64,000 bases of DNA from Theristus sp. LFF4_11 (GCA_030248135.1 JASANC010004071.1:177880-241879); one strand, 5' to 3'; positions 52,897 through 63,689 are shown, numbered from the stretch's first letter. Notes: a model not told the origin generated them from the letters alone. A program made the numbers and translations.

Positions 52897-55800
52897 ATGT
52901 CAAACAACTCGGTACCAGCGTACGAAGACGAATTCCTGCTGAAAGAAGGCTACATACGCGTTCGAATCACGGAGAATGAAAAGTGGCACAATCGATGGTG
53001 GATGCTGCGCAAAAGAGTGAGTTGCATATTGACTCGTTGCACCGATCAAACGCTCGGGCACGTGTTGGGGGAGGCCGGGTACAGAATCAGCACAGGTGAG
53101 CTGGTGAGCAAATGTGTTTCTTCTCAACATTTTTCAGAAAACTCAACTTCAGAAGTTTTGCGGCCGTTGGCTTCAACTGTACAGCTGCGGTAGACGCGGC
53201 ATCCGAGTGCACGTGCACAAAGGCGATCCGCACTCGGTCGAAAACGTGGGGCATCGCCAAAGTGCAAAGGTGCTGCTGATGACGCACATCGATGCGATCT
53301 TCAGGTGGAACTTTGTTGACTGGTGTTCAACTTGTTTGGTGGAATAGTCGAAGTTATTGCAATTGAATTGGTATATGGTTTTTTGAAACACATTTTCATT
53401 TGCTCTTTTGCTTACTGCCTTTTAATTTTTCAGACACCCGTCACATGAGGACACGTGCGTGATCACAGAAACGGCCCGAAACAAACCGGTGCAGTCAACA
53501 AAATCTGATCCGAAGTCCAACAATAATCGAAGATCAATCGAACTCTGTGGTCGTTCGCAATCAGACGTGGAAGGATGGGCGGATCGGGTGCGAGACATTG
53601 TGCAGCCAGTGGCGGCCACCAGTGAAGCAATGCCCGGTAAAAGTGGCGCACTTTGTTCCATATGCGTGTGCACGAAGTTCGCTGTTTGCGGTTTCGTCAG
53701 GTAGACGCATACCGCGGTGCCCCCTGACTCGTCAATGTGACGGACACCAGGCAGAACTGCCGAAGGTGTTTTACCACAGACAAATCTTGTGTTTGGATTT
53801 GGAGAGATGTTTTTACAAAACAGACACGCTAAAAAATGGCGTCCAGCCTGGGTGACTGGGTGTCCCGCGTGGTGTTAACTGAGAGCGCCAACACACCACA
53901 CTCGGTGCTCCACACTCAACATACCACACTAAAAAAGGTGTCCGAACAGGTGTCCAGTGTTCAGTCTCCTGGTCCTGGAGTGTCCTCCCCCCTGGGTGTC
54001 TCGCAATACAAGCGCCAACACCACAGTCGGCGTTTTGGGACACGTTTCTTTTTGCGACGCACGCACACTGCGCGGGACACGTTTTTAGGCGTGGACACCA
54101 GTGTGTTTGTTCTGTTTAGTTTAGCAGCAACTTGTATCGCAGAGAGCAGCGTGCTGTGCTCCGTGGTATCGTGCAGCAGCAGCCGCTCACTGGCACCGCC
54201 ACTTCAGCGTGTCACAGGGCGCCTGTACTTGCACTTTGCAGTCGACGGTCTCACATTCACCGACGCCCATTCGATGCAGCTGATTTTGAAAGTTGTTTGC
54301 TCGCATGTTTGATCTCAGAACTTTAGCTGATTTGCTGCTGCCATATTCGATCATATCTTGAGAACTGTAGGGCTTGATAAAGCGGGTTGGTTGGTCTCAC
54401 GCGCGTCTGCAGTTCGTCTCATTGTGGTCGGGTGTCACTTGGACGACCTGCTGAACGCCGAACGTGGATTGGCTGCCACGTGCTGCAGTCTGACTCTGAT
54501 AAATCACTGCAACGTTTCTTTGTTGTTGGGTTTTTTCGGAAATTTTCTCTTTTTTCAGATTGCAATCTCTCATTTGCACCGTTTTGACCGTGTGCCGACT
54601 TCCGTAATTGTGGATGAAGATCGATTATACAAAATCACGTTTTCTGAAGAGAAGTAAGTTGTCAAAATTTCAAAAAGCAAAGTCCAAGTTGGTCATATTT
54701 GAATAGAGTATCAACCGGATATGTGTCCCACACGCCATTAAACGTGCTATGTAATATTTTGATCAGTTGTAATTTGATGTACACTTTTGATGTTCACTTT
54801 TGCTTCTTCATGCAAGTCTGAACGCAACAAACTCTTTCGCTGTCCAGTCCACACATCCAAGGTCATTTTATTTGTTTCTCAATGATCTTATCAGAAAGTT
54901 ACGTATCGAAAAAAGCGAATTTCCTTGCATGCTCTTCAAATTTTCGGAATGGTTTTTTGAGGAAGTGGTAATGTTGGTTTTTGTGCTAAAGTTGCCCTGG
55001 AGCGTGGGTGTTGTTAAAAAGGCAATCAAACACTGATTTGTTTCCTGCTTGCTTTGAAGGTTATTTTTATTTTCGTTTATGCAATACCAGTTTCAGTTTC
55101 GTTTCTATTCATTCAGAAATTTATTTTCACCATACGAGTTTCTTGCTTTGTTATGTACGCGTATGTATAGATAGTATGATTATTATCTTTTCTTTTGGTT
55201 CTGCGACTCAATGCGCGCACAGATTGGTTGCGCGCACAGTTGCACGCAGTTTGCTTGACGCGGGAATTCAAAATTGGTGAAGTGGACCGAGTCCCTGAAA
55301 TACGCCTGATTTTGAATTACCGCATTAAGCATGAAACTGTGATTTCCTTTCCACGTCTGCAAACGCACTGAATTGCAGAACAAAAAGAAAAGACAATAAA
55401 TGCGCCCTTCTCTTTCACTTTCGCGTGCTCTGCATTCTGCAGCCCATAATTGGCATGTTGTTTTGTTCAACGTCATACTGAAAACTGCATGAAACGCGTA
55501 AAGTTTAGAGAGTTTAGATGAACTACATTCACTACTTCTTGAAAATTCTGCACATTTTTCGAGTCAATTGTGATTGTTGGTTTCAGTTCTCGCAAGCGGA
55601 TTCAACTGCTGCTGTTCACACGCGACGGCGGTACGTTGACCGGGCTGATCATGCGACTCTTGAACTCTGCTTCCCCCGGCGAATCGGCCAATCAGAGCAG
55701 CCGGTTTCAGCGGTTGGTTGCTGGGTTTCGATTTGAACTTCTTGGATTTGAATTATCTTGTATAAGCTTATGATGAAGTTTTTACACTGAAAAAAATTTA

Positions 55801-58026
55801 AACGGACACAATTCGGATGCGGAAACAATTCCAGATCTTTTTTGTTTCAGAGCATGTGTTTAGGTAGTAAAAATAGTTAAAGGCCAAAATGGCAATAGCA
55901 TGCGTCTGTCTTGGAATGGCTTTCAGCATTTTCGGAGCGTGTGATGTCACATGTACTTGCAGATGCAACTCGGTGTCCCCGGACGGCTCCGTCGACATGC
56001 CCACCCGGCGTCGGCGTCCGAGCGCCACCGTGGTCGGGCGTCCCCTGAACGCGATCCGCGCGTTCATGCGTCGCTCGTTGCCGTCGCTTTTCTCGGGTGG
56101 CGATGACGAAACCAGCAGCAGCGACAACGAAACGTCCATGAACGCGTTGTCGAAGAAGAAGTCAACCACCAAAAGACACACAGCATCGCCGATGGTTGGC
56201 GGCGGTGGGCTGTTTCGAAGCAACGTTCATTCGGCAGCAACGCGCCGTGTGCCGCCGGAACCGCAGAGCGCGCGCGTCAGACACAGCAGCAGCACGAACA
56301 GCAGCAGCACGGAGTCCTCTGCGAAAGCCGCTGCCGCTCGCTTGGATCTGGCGTGCAGTCACGGTGGCCGATACGTTGGTCAGTTTTAAGGCGCGTTTAG
56401 CAATTAGTTTTTTTTTGCGTACGCACGGAGACAGAACTTAAAAAATGGCTACGCGAATTAGAATTTCGTACGCATGACTGTCGTTCGCACGTAGACGTAG
56501 ACATTTAGACGACGTGCGTTTCGTGCGTACGTAAGAAAAACTAATTGCTAAACGCGCCTTTAGCTGACATAGAAATTATTCGTTTTGAACCTCCGCAGCG
56601 CTGGGTGATTTTTTATTTGAATCATCGATATAGAACGTCGATTGCTCACCACAAGCGAAGGCGAGCAACTTCTAATCGTAGAGTAATCTGTCTGAAAAAG
56701 TGTGCAGTGCTTTTCTTTTTCAGTGCAGTAGTTAAACATGTCTTCTTAGCAAAGTACAGTCTATCTCGCTAATATATGCAACTACCTGATTGATTGGTCA
56801 TAGCATTTCTCAGCTCTGATTGGTTAGTCATGACGAGTAATTATCAGCCTGATTGATTGGTCATGAGCATTTCTCAGAACAGAACTAGCAAAAAAAATAA
56901 TGGGAACGGGTTACTTAAAGGACAAATGTAGCCATAAGCGGGGTTCTTGATTCCCCGACCAAACCGGATGGCGGTTCACTCTTCTCCTAATTCAAAGTTT
57001 CGCGGACTTGTATTCTGCCAAAAAGTGACAGGTTTCAAGAAATATATTGCACAGTATCTTAAACGGTGATTTTGCAGACATTGCTGCCTATTTGCCATCA
57101 GTCGCAGAGCTACAAGCGAAGGAGCGTGCATTTGATCGAAGTCACCGGCTTGCTGGCCTGCCGCAGACAGCGAGACAAACGGACAGATCAGAGGTTTTGC
57201 TGCTGGCAAAGACACTGCCACCACAACAACGCTTCATTAAGAAACAGGTGGGCAGACATTATGACATCACATACCATTATGACATTACATCACAGATTGA
57301 GATTTGGCCTGCTGAATGGTCATAAACAGAGAACAAAGCAAACGCATTCAGCCAATCATTCAAATAATTTTAAAACCGGTCTCGGGTGCAAATGAATGCA
57401 TGGTCATTGAAAACGCGAATGTTCCATCCTACGCGATTGACCAGTCAATATTTCACGTTTATAAAAAAACACGTTCTTTTGTGCAAGACAATGCCACAAT
57501 GCAACATTCGCAGCGTTCCTCCGGGAGCAGCCAACAGTCGCACAAGCTTCAATCCACCGCCTCCCATCGTCGGCCGCTCCTGCTCGGCACGGCCACCACC
57601 AATGCGAGCGCTGTTTCGCGCCAAATTTCAATTCAAACGGCCACCGGTTACAGTCTGCCGGCGAGCATGCTACAGGAGGCGGAGTTGCACAGCCAATCAG
57701 CGTTGAACTACGTAAACTTGCAAGAAATGGCCAGCGGGATGCTGCCGGACAAACCAGTGCGGCGCGGTGCGGCAGCGCTGCCGTCGACGGCGAGACACAG
57801 AAACGAAACAGTTGAAAAGGATAAAAACAACAACGACGACGACACGAGCTATCAGAATTTGGCAGATCTTGACGATCGAAAAACTGCAGAGGACCACTAT
57901 CAAATGCCGAGTGACTTTTGTCCGCTGGAAAGCATCATGAACAAGCAGCGAAACTCGAATAATGGCAGCCAGAAACACTTCAGCTACGCGAGCTCGGCGT
58001 GGTCCGTGAAAAGCAGCAGTGATTGA
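52897..58026 (+). CDS. DOK7: Dok-family adaptor, DOK7-like (PH + PTB + tyrosine tail), complete, 9 exons, 698 residues
   Basis: Exons: 52897-53016 (ATG), 53138-53304, 53434-53636, 54143-54291, 54559-54653, 55587-55703, 55963-56363, 57078-57247, 57352-58026 (TGA). All junctions are GT-AG and all phases match, which fixes ambiguous sites. Residues 1-160 form a PH domain (KWHNRWWMLRKR; VEGWADRVRDIV at the C-terminal helix). Residues about 165-285 form an IRS-type PTB domain (GRLYLHFAVDGLTF; SHLHRFDRVPTSVIVDE; FTRDGGTLTGLIMRLL), aligning best by eye with DOK7. The tail is Ser/Arg-rich, with tyrosines in YVNL (594), YQNL (641) and YQMP (657): two YxN Grb2-type sites and one YxxP Crk/RasGAP-type site. 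Dok proteins are cytoplasmic scaffolds recruited to receptor tyrosine kinases; DOK7 activates MuSK at synapses. It is longer than human DOK7. DOK1-6 cannot be excluded. Confidence 0.9.
53824..54105. mobile_element. Two family B MITE copies in a Dok intron
   Basis: The first starts CACGCTAAAAAATGGCGTCC at 53824; the second starts CACTAAAAAAGGTGTCCG near 53930 and contains AACAGGTGTCC, GGCGTTTTGGGACACG and GCGCGGGACACG. The second ends about 38 bp before the exon at 54143. Confidence 0.6.
55186..55395. mobile_element. Inverted-repeat element, family D, copy 2
   Basis: TCTTTTGGTTCTGCGACTCA at the left and TGAATTGCAGAACAAAAAGA at the right are inverted ends matching the copy at 6590-6812. TTAAGCATGAAAC is shared internally. 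It lies in a Dok intron. Confidence 0.6.
56389..56560. mobile_element. 172-bp MITE, family G, with TA target duplication
   Basis: The ends AGGCGCGTTTAGCAATTAG and CTAATTGCTAAACGCGCCT are perfect inverted repeats, continuing inward through GCGTACGCACG/CGTGCGTACG. TA flanks both sides (56387-56388, 56561-56562). It begins 25 bp after the Dok exon at 55963-56363. Confidence 0.9.
56755..56880. mobile_element. Degraded family A MITE in a Dok intron
   Basis: It begins TACAGTCTATCTCGC, the family A outer end, and holds two direct CTGATTGATTGGTCAT units plus a TTCTCAGCTCTGATTGG block. The inverted arm is not intact. Confidence 0.45.
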
Positions 58027-58119
58027 TTAATTGGTTGATTGATTTATTCATTGATTGACATAAAATCTGTTGATTTATTGATAAAAATATGTCATGTTTT
58101 TGTGTGCTTCAAAACATTT

Positions 58120-58239
58120 ACTGTAAAAAAATCTGGCGTCATCGGCGAACGCTAGGTTGTGACAAGAAATGCCAGTTGGCCTTAATTCTTACCAGTTGAC
58201 GTTTTTAAACGCCGTTATAAACGCCAGAATTTTTACAGT
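58120..58239. mobile_element. 120-bp MITE, family H, in the Dok 3' flank
   Basis: ACTGTAAAAAAATCTGGCGT and ACGCCAGAATTTTTACAGT are inverted ends, with further inner pairing around GACGTTTTTAAACGCC. It starts 93 bp after the Dok stop and may be transcribed in its 3' UTR. Confidence 0.75.
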
Positions 58240-58810
58240 GTTCGTTTTCAGGCTCAAAAACTTGACAGGTTCTTGTTTACAATGAATGTTTGTTGATGAT
58301 GCAACTACATGTAACAGTGTGAAACGTGTTTGTTAATCACAAAGCTGTGCAAGTGAAGCCAATCAACAGACAAGATTATGTGCGTTTACAGAAACTGTTC
58401 CGTTCACGTTTATTTTGGTGTGTTTCTTCAGCGTGACCTCGGCTCATTATTCTGCTTGAGCATTCATGTAATTTTGCTCGGCACATTGCCTTGCCCTTGC
58501 AGCAAAATTATCTTTTCCTCTGATATGCATTCTTCAAAGCACGAAACGTTACGTAATTAATTGGTAATTAGATGAAGATTTTAGGCGGGTTAATAAAGTA
58601 TAGCGTTGTCATAAAAACGCGTACTAACGCGACAGTAGATGATGTTCTCAAGAAAGAAAACGCTTCATAGGTTTCACGTTTGTTTGGTTTGAATTTAGTT
58701 TAGATCAGTTGAATGAATGATAGGAAAACGTTTTAAGCAAAAAAACCTAGTTTTTTTTCATCCAATCAGATTCGCATCGAAAAAACAACGAAGTTTACAG
58801 TTTGGAAAAC

Positions 58811-60901
58811 ATGACCAGCACGACGGGCGTGGCATCGAGCCACGATCTGACGAAAACAGCGACGATGACCAGCGAGGACACGCACTCTCGAGTCGGCTCA
58901 GTGATCAACGACGAAACAAAGCTGCCGCAACTGGCGACACCCAGCAAGCACGACGCTTCATCGCCACAGACGACAGATGCAACGGCGTACACCAGCGCCG
59001 GCGGCAATGCGCCAATCGCTGCGATCGTCACGAAAGCGCAACAGCCGTTCAAGCTGAAAATGCGACGTGACACGTGCGCGACGAGCACATTCAGTGCGGC
59101 TGAGTCGAACCCAGGGCCGAGCCAGTTGCACTTTTGTTTTGCCAATGAATTTTTCTCCAGGTGTTTTCAACGTGGATGCGGACGGCAATCAAATCTGACA
59201 CAACAGTCAAACAACGTTGGTCAGGTTTCTGTTTCAGAGTGAAGAAAAAACACATTGGTTGATGGTACTTTTTCAAATTTGTTTCCCAAAGGGAATACAA
59301 AGGTTTTTAGTTTTGCGAATGCTAACCAATTCCCCCCCCCCGAAAACTGGCTCGCGTGCCTCCTTGAGCGATGGTCCGTCAATGGGGCGTCTTGATGTAC
59401 ACAACTGAGTTCATTTCACGACTGAAACACAAGGCGAACGAGAGACGCCGCAAATTACCGATCGCAAGACAAACATCGTCCATCAGTGCTGCTAAGAAAA
59501 CTGCTGGCAGGTATGGTTAAAAACAAACAAGCAATTGATTTTTAAAATGTAGCTGATTGCACTCTGCGAAAGTGAGTATCAAAAAGCTGCAAATCGGCTG
59601 GCAAGTCTCCAACAGAGTTTATTGACAGCAGCATCAACGCTAATCAAAGTGTCCTCCGAACTGGTGTCCGGTGGCCTGCGCACGTGCGTGTTTTGTGCTA
59701 CGCAGTCTCCAGAAAAAAAGTGGTAATACACCAAACTCGGCGTTTTGGGCCATCGGGACACCGATACCGCACCGGACACCCAAGCGGACATGTTTTTTGC
59801 CTTACATTATTTTTTACTCACTTGTAGATACATTTATCCTTGTTTTTGAGTTCTATATTTGCTCCAAAAACCGATTTTTCTGCAGAAAACAATCGATCGC
59901 AACGTTGATTCCGTCGATGGGCGGCCGAATGAGCGGAGGAGACCCGAGTAAACTCGGCCACCATCGGTTCAATATGAAGCAGACGTTCAGCCATTTCAAA
60001 CCTGCGAAACGTCCCTCGAATGCAAGTCACATGTTCGGAGCAGTGAATCCGATACCGAGACCGGACCATTCGAAGGACGAAATGGTGCGTGGCGGAAACT
60101 GTTTTATCTGAAATACAAGGTGTCTTGTCACGCGGTGTTATGAAAATAAAAGTGGCAACTCACCGTCACTACACTCGGCGTTTTGGTCACTTTTATGTTT
60201 CCGGGACACGGACACTGCGCGGTACACCGCAGGCGGACAAAACATCGAACACCTTTTTCCACCGTAACGCACAGCTTCATATACCACAAAATGGGCTAGA
60301 CCGTCTCCATCACTGGCGTTTTGTTTTTCCAGCGACTTGGCATCACACGTCAGTTGGCGTTTGGCCCTTGGGTGGAGACGAACGAGACCGCGCATCCCGG
60401 CTGCCGTAACATCATGCGTTTCTATCGATCGCAACGAAAAGTCGTCGCCATGCTCCTCGTGTTCGCTGTTCTTGCTGGTAGGGGTGGGGGGTGGGGGAAG
60501 ATTGTCGGGGTGAAACATGTTTTCTATCTGTGCGGGCAAAAGGACATTGCGACAGGTTCGATCGTGTGTAAACAGATCAGGAAGATGTTTCACGGTTGCG
60601 CGGAAATTTGAAATTAGCAAAACTGACCGTAATCTGAGGCAGTTTACGATACCCACAAAGACATGTTCAATTTTTAGTTGATTTATTTTATCTCATTGCC
60701 ATGCAAACATCTATCTATGTAGGTGCGTTACACACATTTTGGCGTAGTGAACGTGAACTGGACATGAAATTGCAAGAAAAATACGGCTGGATAAAAACGA
60801 CGGTGACGAGCATAAGAGCGTCGAGGGACGGTTCAAGGCTGAGCAAACCTCGAAAGCAAACGGAACTGATGACCAAGGCGAATACAAGTTTGCGCGCATA
60901 A
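58811..60901 (+). CDS. Unrecognised gene with one predicted membrane segment
   Basis: Supported exons: one starting at or before the ATG at 58811 and ending at an unresolved donor (59159 or 59224), one ending at 59510, then 59886-60084, 60333-60477 and 60723-60901 (TAA). The last four join by GT-AG with matching phase. The N-terminal part is Ser/Thr/Ala-rich and acidic. Later parts read RLKHKANERRRKLP, NMKQTFSHFKPAKRP and ETAHPGCRNIMRFYRSQRKV. A hydrophobic stretch VVAMLLVFAVLAGALHTFW is completed only by joining the last two exons, which supports that junction. The basic residues before it suggest a cytoplasmic N-terminus. The tail has ELDMKLQEKYGW. I recognise no family. The true 5' end may lie further upstream, since a CAG acceptor-like site precedes 58801. 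Confidence 0.5.
59645..59800. mobile_element. MITE family B, intronic
   Basis: AAAGTGTCCTCCGAACTGGTG at the left, CGGCGTTTTGGGCCATCGGG in the middle and CGGACACCCAAGCGGACATG at the right follow the family B order. It lies 86 bp before the exon at 59886. Confidence 0.5.
60116..60270. mobile_element. MITE family B, intronic
   Basis: AAGGTGTCTTGTCACGCGG at the left and ACATCGAACACCTTTTT at the right are inverted ends; CGGCGTTTTGGTCAC and GGACACTGCGCGG lie between. It begins 32 bp after the exon ending at 60084. Confidence 0.55.
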
Positions 60902-61064
60902 CCAGCTAAGAAATTGGTGCACTTGATTTGCTGCACGCGTGCTGAAGGATTGATCAAACACGTGACGTTTTGATTTTGATAAGCAAAATGTGTTTGTAGT
61001 CTTGTTATGTCACTTTTGTTACAAAGTCGGCTTTGAAGAATTATTTTCTTCAGATACAGATAAA

Positions 61065-61070
61065 AATAAA
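61065..61070 (+). terminator. AATAAA polyadenylation signal candidate
   Basis: This is the first AATAAA after the stop at 60899-60901, 164 bp downstream, in an AT-rich stretch followed by T-rich sequence. Confidence 0.45.
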
Positions 61071-62246
61071 ACCTGTCGTTTTAAAGTTTTTATTCTTTAT
61101 TCTCTTTTGAGTACCTGCGATATTGTGCGTTTATTATTAATTTGCTCAAAACTATAAACTGTTAAAACGTTGAAAGAAAGGCAACCCCAGACACGTCACA
61201 TGTTATGCATGTTATCAACTTCAGTAACGTTCAGTACTGTGAGATACAACTGTTAAAAAAGTGCGTGTTTTTTTATTAGTTCTGCGCTCGCTAAACGTAA
61301 AATTAATTCAAACGTGCGTTATTCAGCGTTTACTTTTTTAATTTGAGTTACTTACAGTTTACATCTGTTTATTGTTTGCCATGTTTATGATAACGCAATG
61401 ACGTTTCTGTTAACGTTGTGTAACGTTTACGTCAATGCAATAACGCTGGATAACGTTTTCACACAAAAGCCAACAGGCGTCAACAAGGATTTTAACACAC
61501 GCCTCAATTTCTATTTTCCTTGTATTATTGCAGCTTGCATGTGTGTGACTGAACAACATTATGCAAAACATTCAAAACAGTGAAATCGCTGCAGTTTTGT
61601 CAGCAACCGTTTGATCCGAATCAATGGGGCATACATACCAAAGCATACAACCAAATATCTAGCCAAAATACAGGCATAATGGTCAGAAGGCCGTGTTTTC
61701 TTGGTTTGATTCAGCATGATTGAAAGCAGTTCGGCTTCCATTTCAATTAGTCAGGCATGTAGACACCACCTTCCGAAACGTTCTGCATGTCAATTCCGTG
61801 AGACGTTTTCGAATAGAGTTTGCTGATTGGTCGCGAGAACAAAATACAACAGAATAATATATTTTATAATAATTGTGACTAACTGAAATTGGGTTATCAT
61901 GTATTGCTGGGTTATTTTATATTGTGAGTTTTATTTCATTTTACGTTTTTTTATTCAGTTACAAGCGGTGATATTTGCGTAACTAATTGCACACACGCAA
62001 ACAAAACCGATGAAAAACTAAAGTGTGTCTTTCTGCTTAGCAGACTGCTCTTCCAACAAACATATCACATGTCATGTCTGCTGAGAATGCTTGCATTCAT
62101 GTACTACGGTACATTTGTAACTGTCGTCGCGTTAAAAACAATTTCTCTTCATCCTGGTTTATATCCCCCATTAGTTTTGAGTTTCTTCACAATTAGTTGT
62201 TAGCAATTCTTTTAAAGTTTCCGAACATATTTTCAATCATTAAAAG
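61071..62246. other. Spacer with scattered TAACG motifs
   Basis: AT-rich. TAACG recurs about ten times between 61218 and 61460 without regular spacing. I see no gene. Confidence 0.4.
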
Positions 62247-62314
62247 ATGAATCGATTCTTGATTTTCTGTGCGCTCGTGCTGGCACTTGTTGGTACAACG
62301 GCGGCACATTCAAG
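62247..62314 (+). CDS. Probable first exon of a secreted protein (signal peptide)
   Basis: An ATG opens MNRFLIFCALVLALVGTTAA, a textbook signal peptide with one basic residue, a hydrophobic core and a small-residue cleavage site. It ends in phase 2 at CAAG/GTGCGC, a good donor. No downstream exon was identified; the next few hundred bases are a minisatellite and the family E element, so the rest may lie beyond the window. Confidence 0.5.
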
Positions 62315-62482
62315 GTGCGCTTTCTGCAACATTATGACAGTTTTTGAGTGTGTATACATCAATGCTAAACCTTGAATACATAAAAAGAAGGCGTAAAGTT
62401 CTACAAGTGTTCCAAGTTTCGGTTCAATACGGTATATCGTACTGAATACGATCAGTTTAAAATTTGGGCAAATGTACTTTTG

Positions 62483-62720
62483 CGGCCCAAGAGATTGCGG
62501 CCTGGACGATTGCGGCCGAAGCGTAGCGGCCTGAAGGATTGCGGCCTGGATGATTGCGGCCGAAGCATAGCGGCCTGGACGATAGCGGCCTGGACGATAG
62601 CGGCCTGGACGATAGCGGCCTGGGACGATTGCGGCCTGGGACGATTGCGGCCCTGGACGATTGCGGCCTGGGACGATTGCGGCCTGGGACGATTGCGGCC
62701 CGGGACGATTGCGGCCCACA
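62483..62720. repeat. Minisatellite, about 16-bp unit GCGGCCTGGGACGATT
   Basis: About fifteen tandem units vary between GCGGCCTGGACGATA, GCGGCCGAAGCGTA and GCGGCCTGGGACGATT. All frames on both strands stay open across it (for example PGRNRPG repeats), which is a consequence of the unit and not evidence for coding. Confidence 0.9.
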
Positions 62721-63069
62721 AAGTTTTCATGCTTTGTCACCTTTCCATGTCAATTTCTATCTATCTAGAAATTTCTGCAGCTATCTATCTAGAAAATTTG
62801 GTCCAGCCATCTATATCCCCCCCAACACCCCTGCTCTGGAACAGCAATGGTATAAGCCATCGTCGTCGTCGTGTCTGCTGCGTTTGCGTCGAATCGATCG
62901 TTGACATTTGCGCCAATATTTGCGCCGCTGTTAGCAATAGAATAAATTGAATTGAATGGAAATTGAATTGAAATTGAATTGAAATGAATTGTTGTTGTTT
63001 TTTCTCCGAATCCCTATGTTTGAAAATCCAATATTTTGGAGGTTTGATTTGAAACAAATGCTGGGGGGT

Positions 63070-63689
63070 TAGGGTTGTTAAACAAAAATCAAATTTTTTT
63101 GTGTTTAAAAATGCATTTAAAAAATTCGAAATTTTTTCCTCTAATATGCTCTGAAAACCTTAATATTGGCACAATTTTTGGAAGTTCAACAATTTTTTTG
63201 ATACTACCTCGTAAAACCGTCAGTAGTCGATTTTGGACCGTTTTACCGACTGATTTTAGGCTTGGACAACTTCGGCGATGAAGTTTTTGGGCGTTCCACA
63301 GCTTGGCTTACCATTTTCGATGCAGATAAGGTGACAATTCGCCTCGCAATCTGATTTCTGAGCGTCCGAGCTGCTCCGTTTGCAAGCGCCACGTTGTCTG
63401 GTTGCGTGTCCTCTTGTCGTCGCGACATCATCAGAATTGATCGAATTTCAACCCGGTATGTGTGTTTTCACTTGAGCTGGGGACAATTACTGACGTTTTG
63501 GCGGTCAAAACACAAGAAGAGGCATGGTAACGGTTTGGAAAAGGGGTAAATGAGGTCACCCAAACAAAATCTGGAAAGTTTTCGGGAGTCATTCGGGAGG
63601 CGCTTGCACATCAAATGTGGTTCTTCGAACTCCCTTGTTGAATTTCTGAATTAAAAAAATGACGGTTTTTGTTTTTTTCAACAACCCTA
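63070..63689. mobile_element. TIR element, family E, inverted copy 2
   Basis: TAGGGTTGTTAAACAAAAATC at the left (given in part) and CAACAACCCTA at the right are inverted ends. The interior is the reverse complement of much of 21476-22364, including the GTCGCGACGACA/TCGTCGCGACATC region. The 8-bp flanks TGGGGGGT and GGTGGGGT match at 6 of 8 positions, as for an aged hAT-type target duplication. Confidence 0.75.

Noticed and set aside
60333..60477. TM6 of a seven-transmembrane receptor
   Set aside because: QRKVVAMLLVF recalls the start of a GPCR TM6, but there is no second membrane segment in the neighbouring exons and no TM7.
60138..60656. 172-codon minus-strand frame
   Set aside because: It overlaps two plus-strand exons whose phases and splice sites fit together, and it crosses a family B MITE.
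62240..62740. 166-codon minus-strand frame with PGRNRPGPQSS repeats
   Set aside because: It is the translated 16-bp minisatellite; all frames stay open there.
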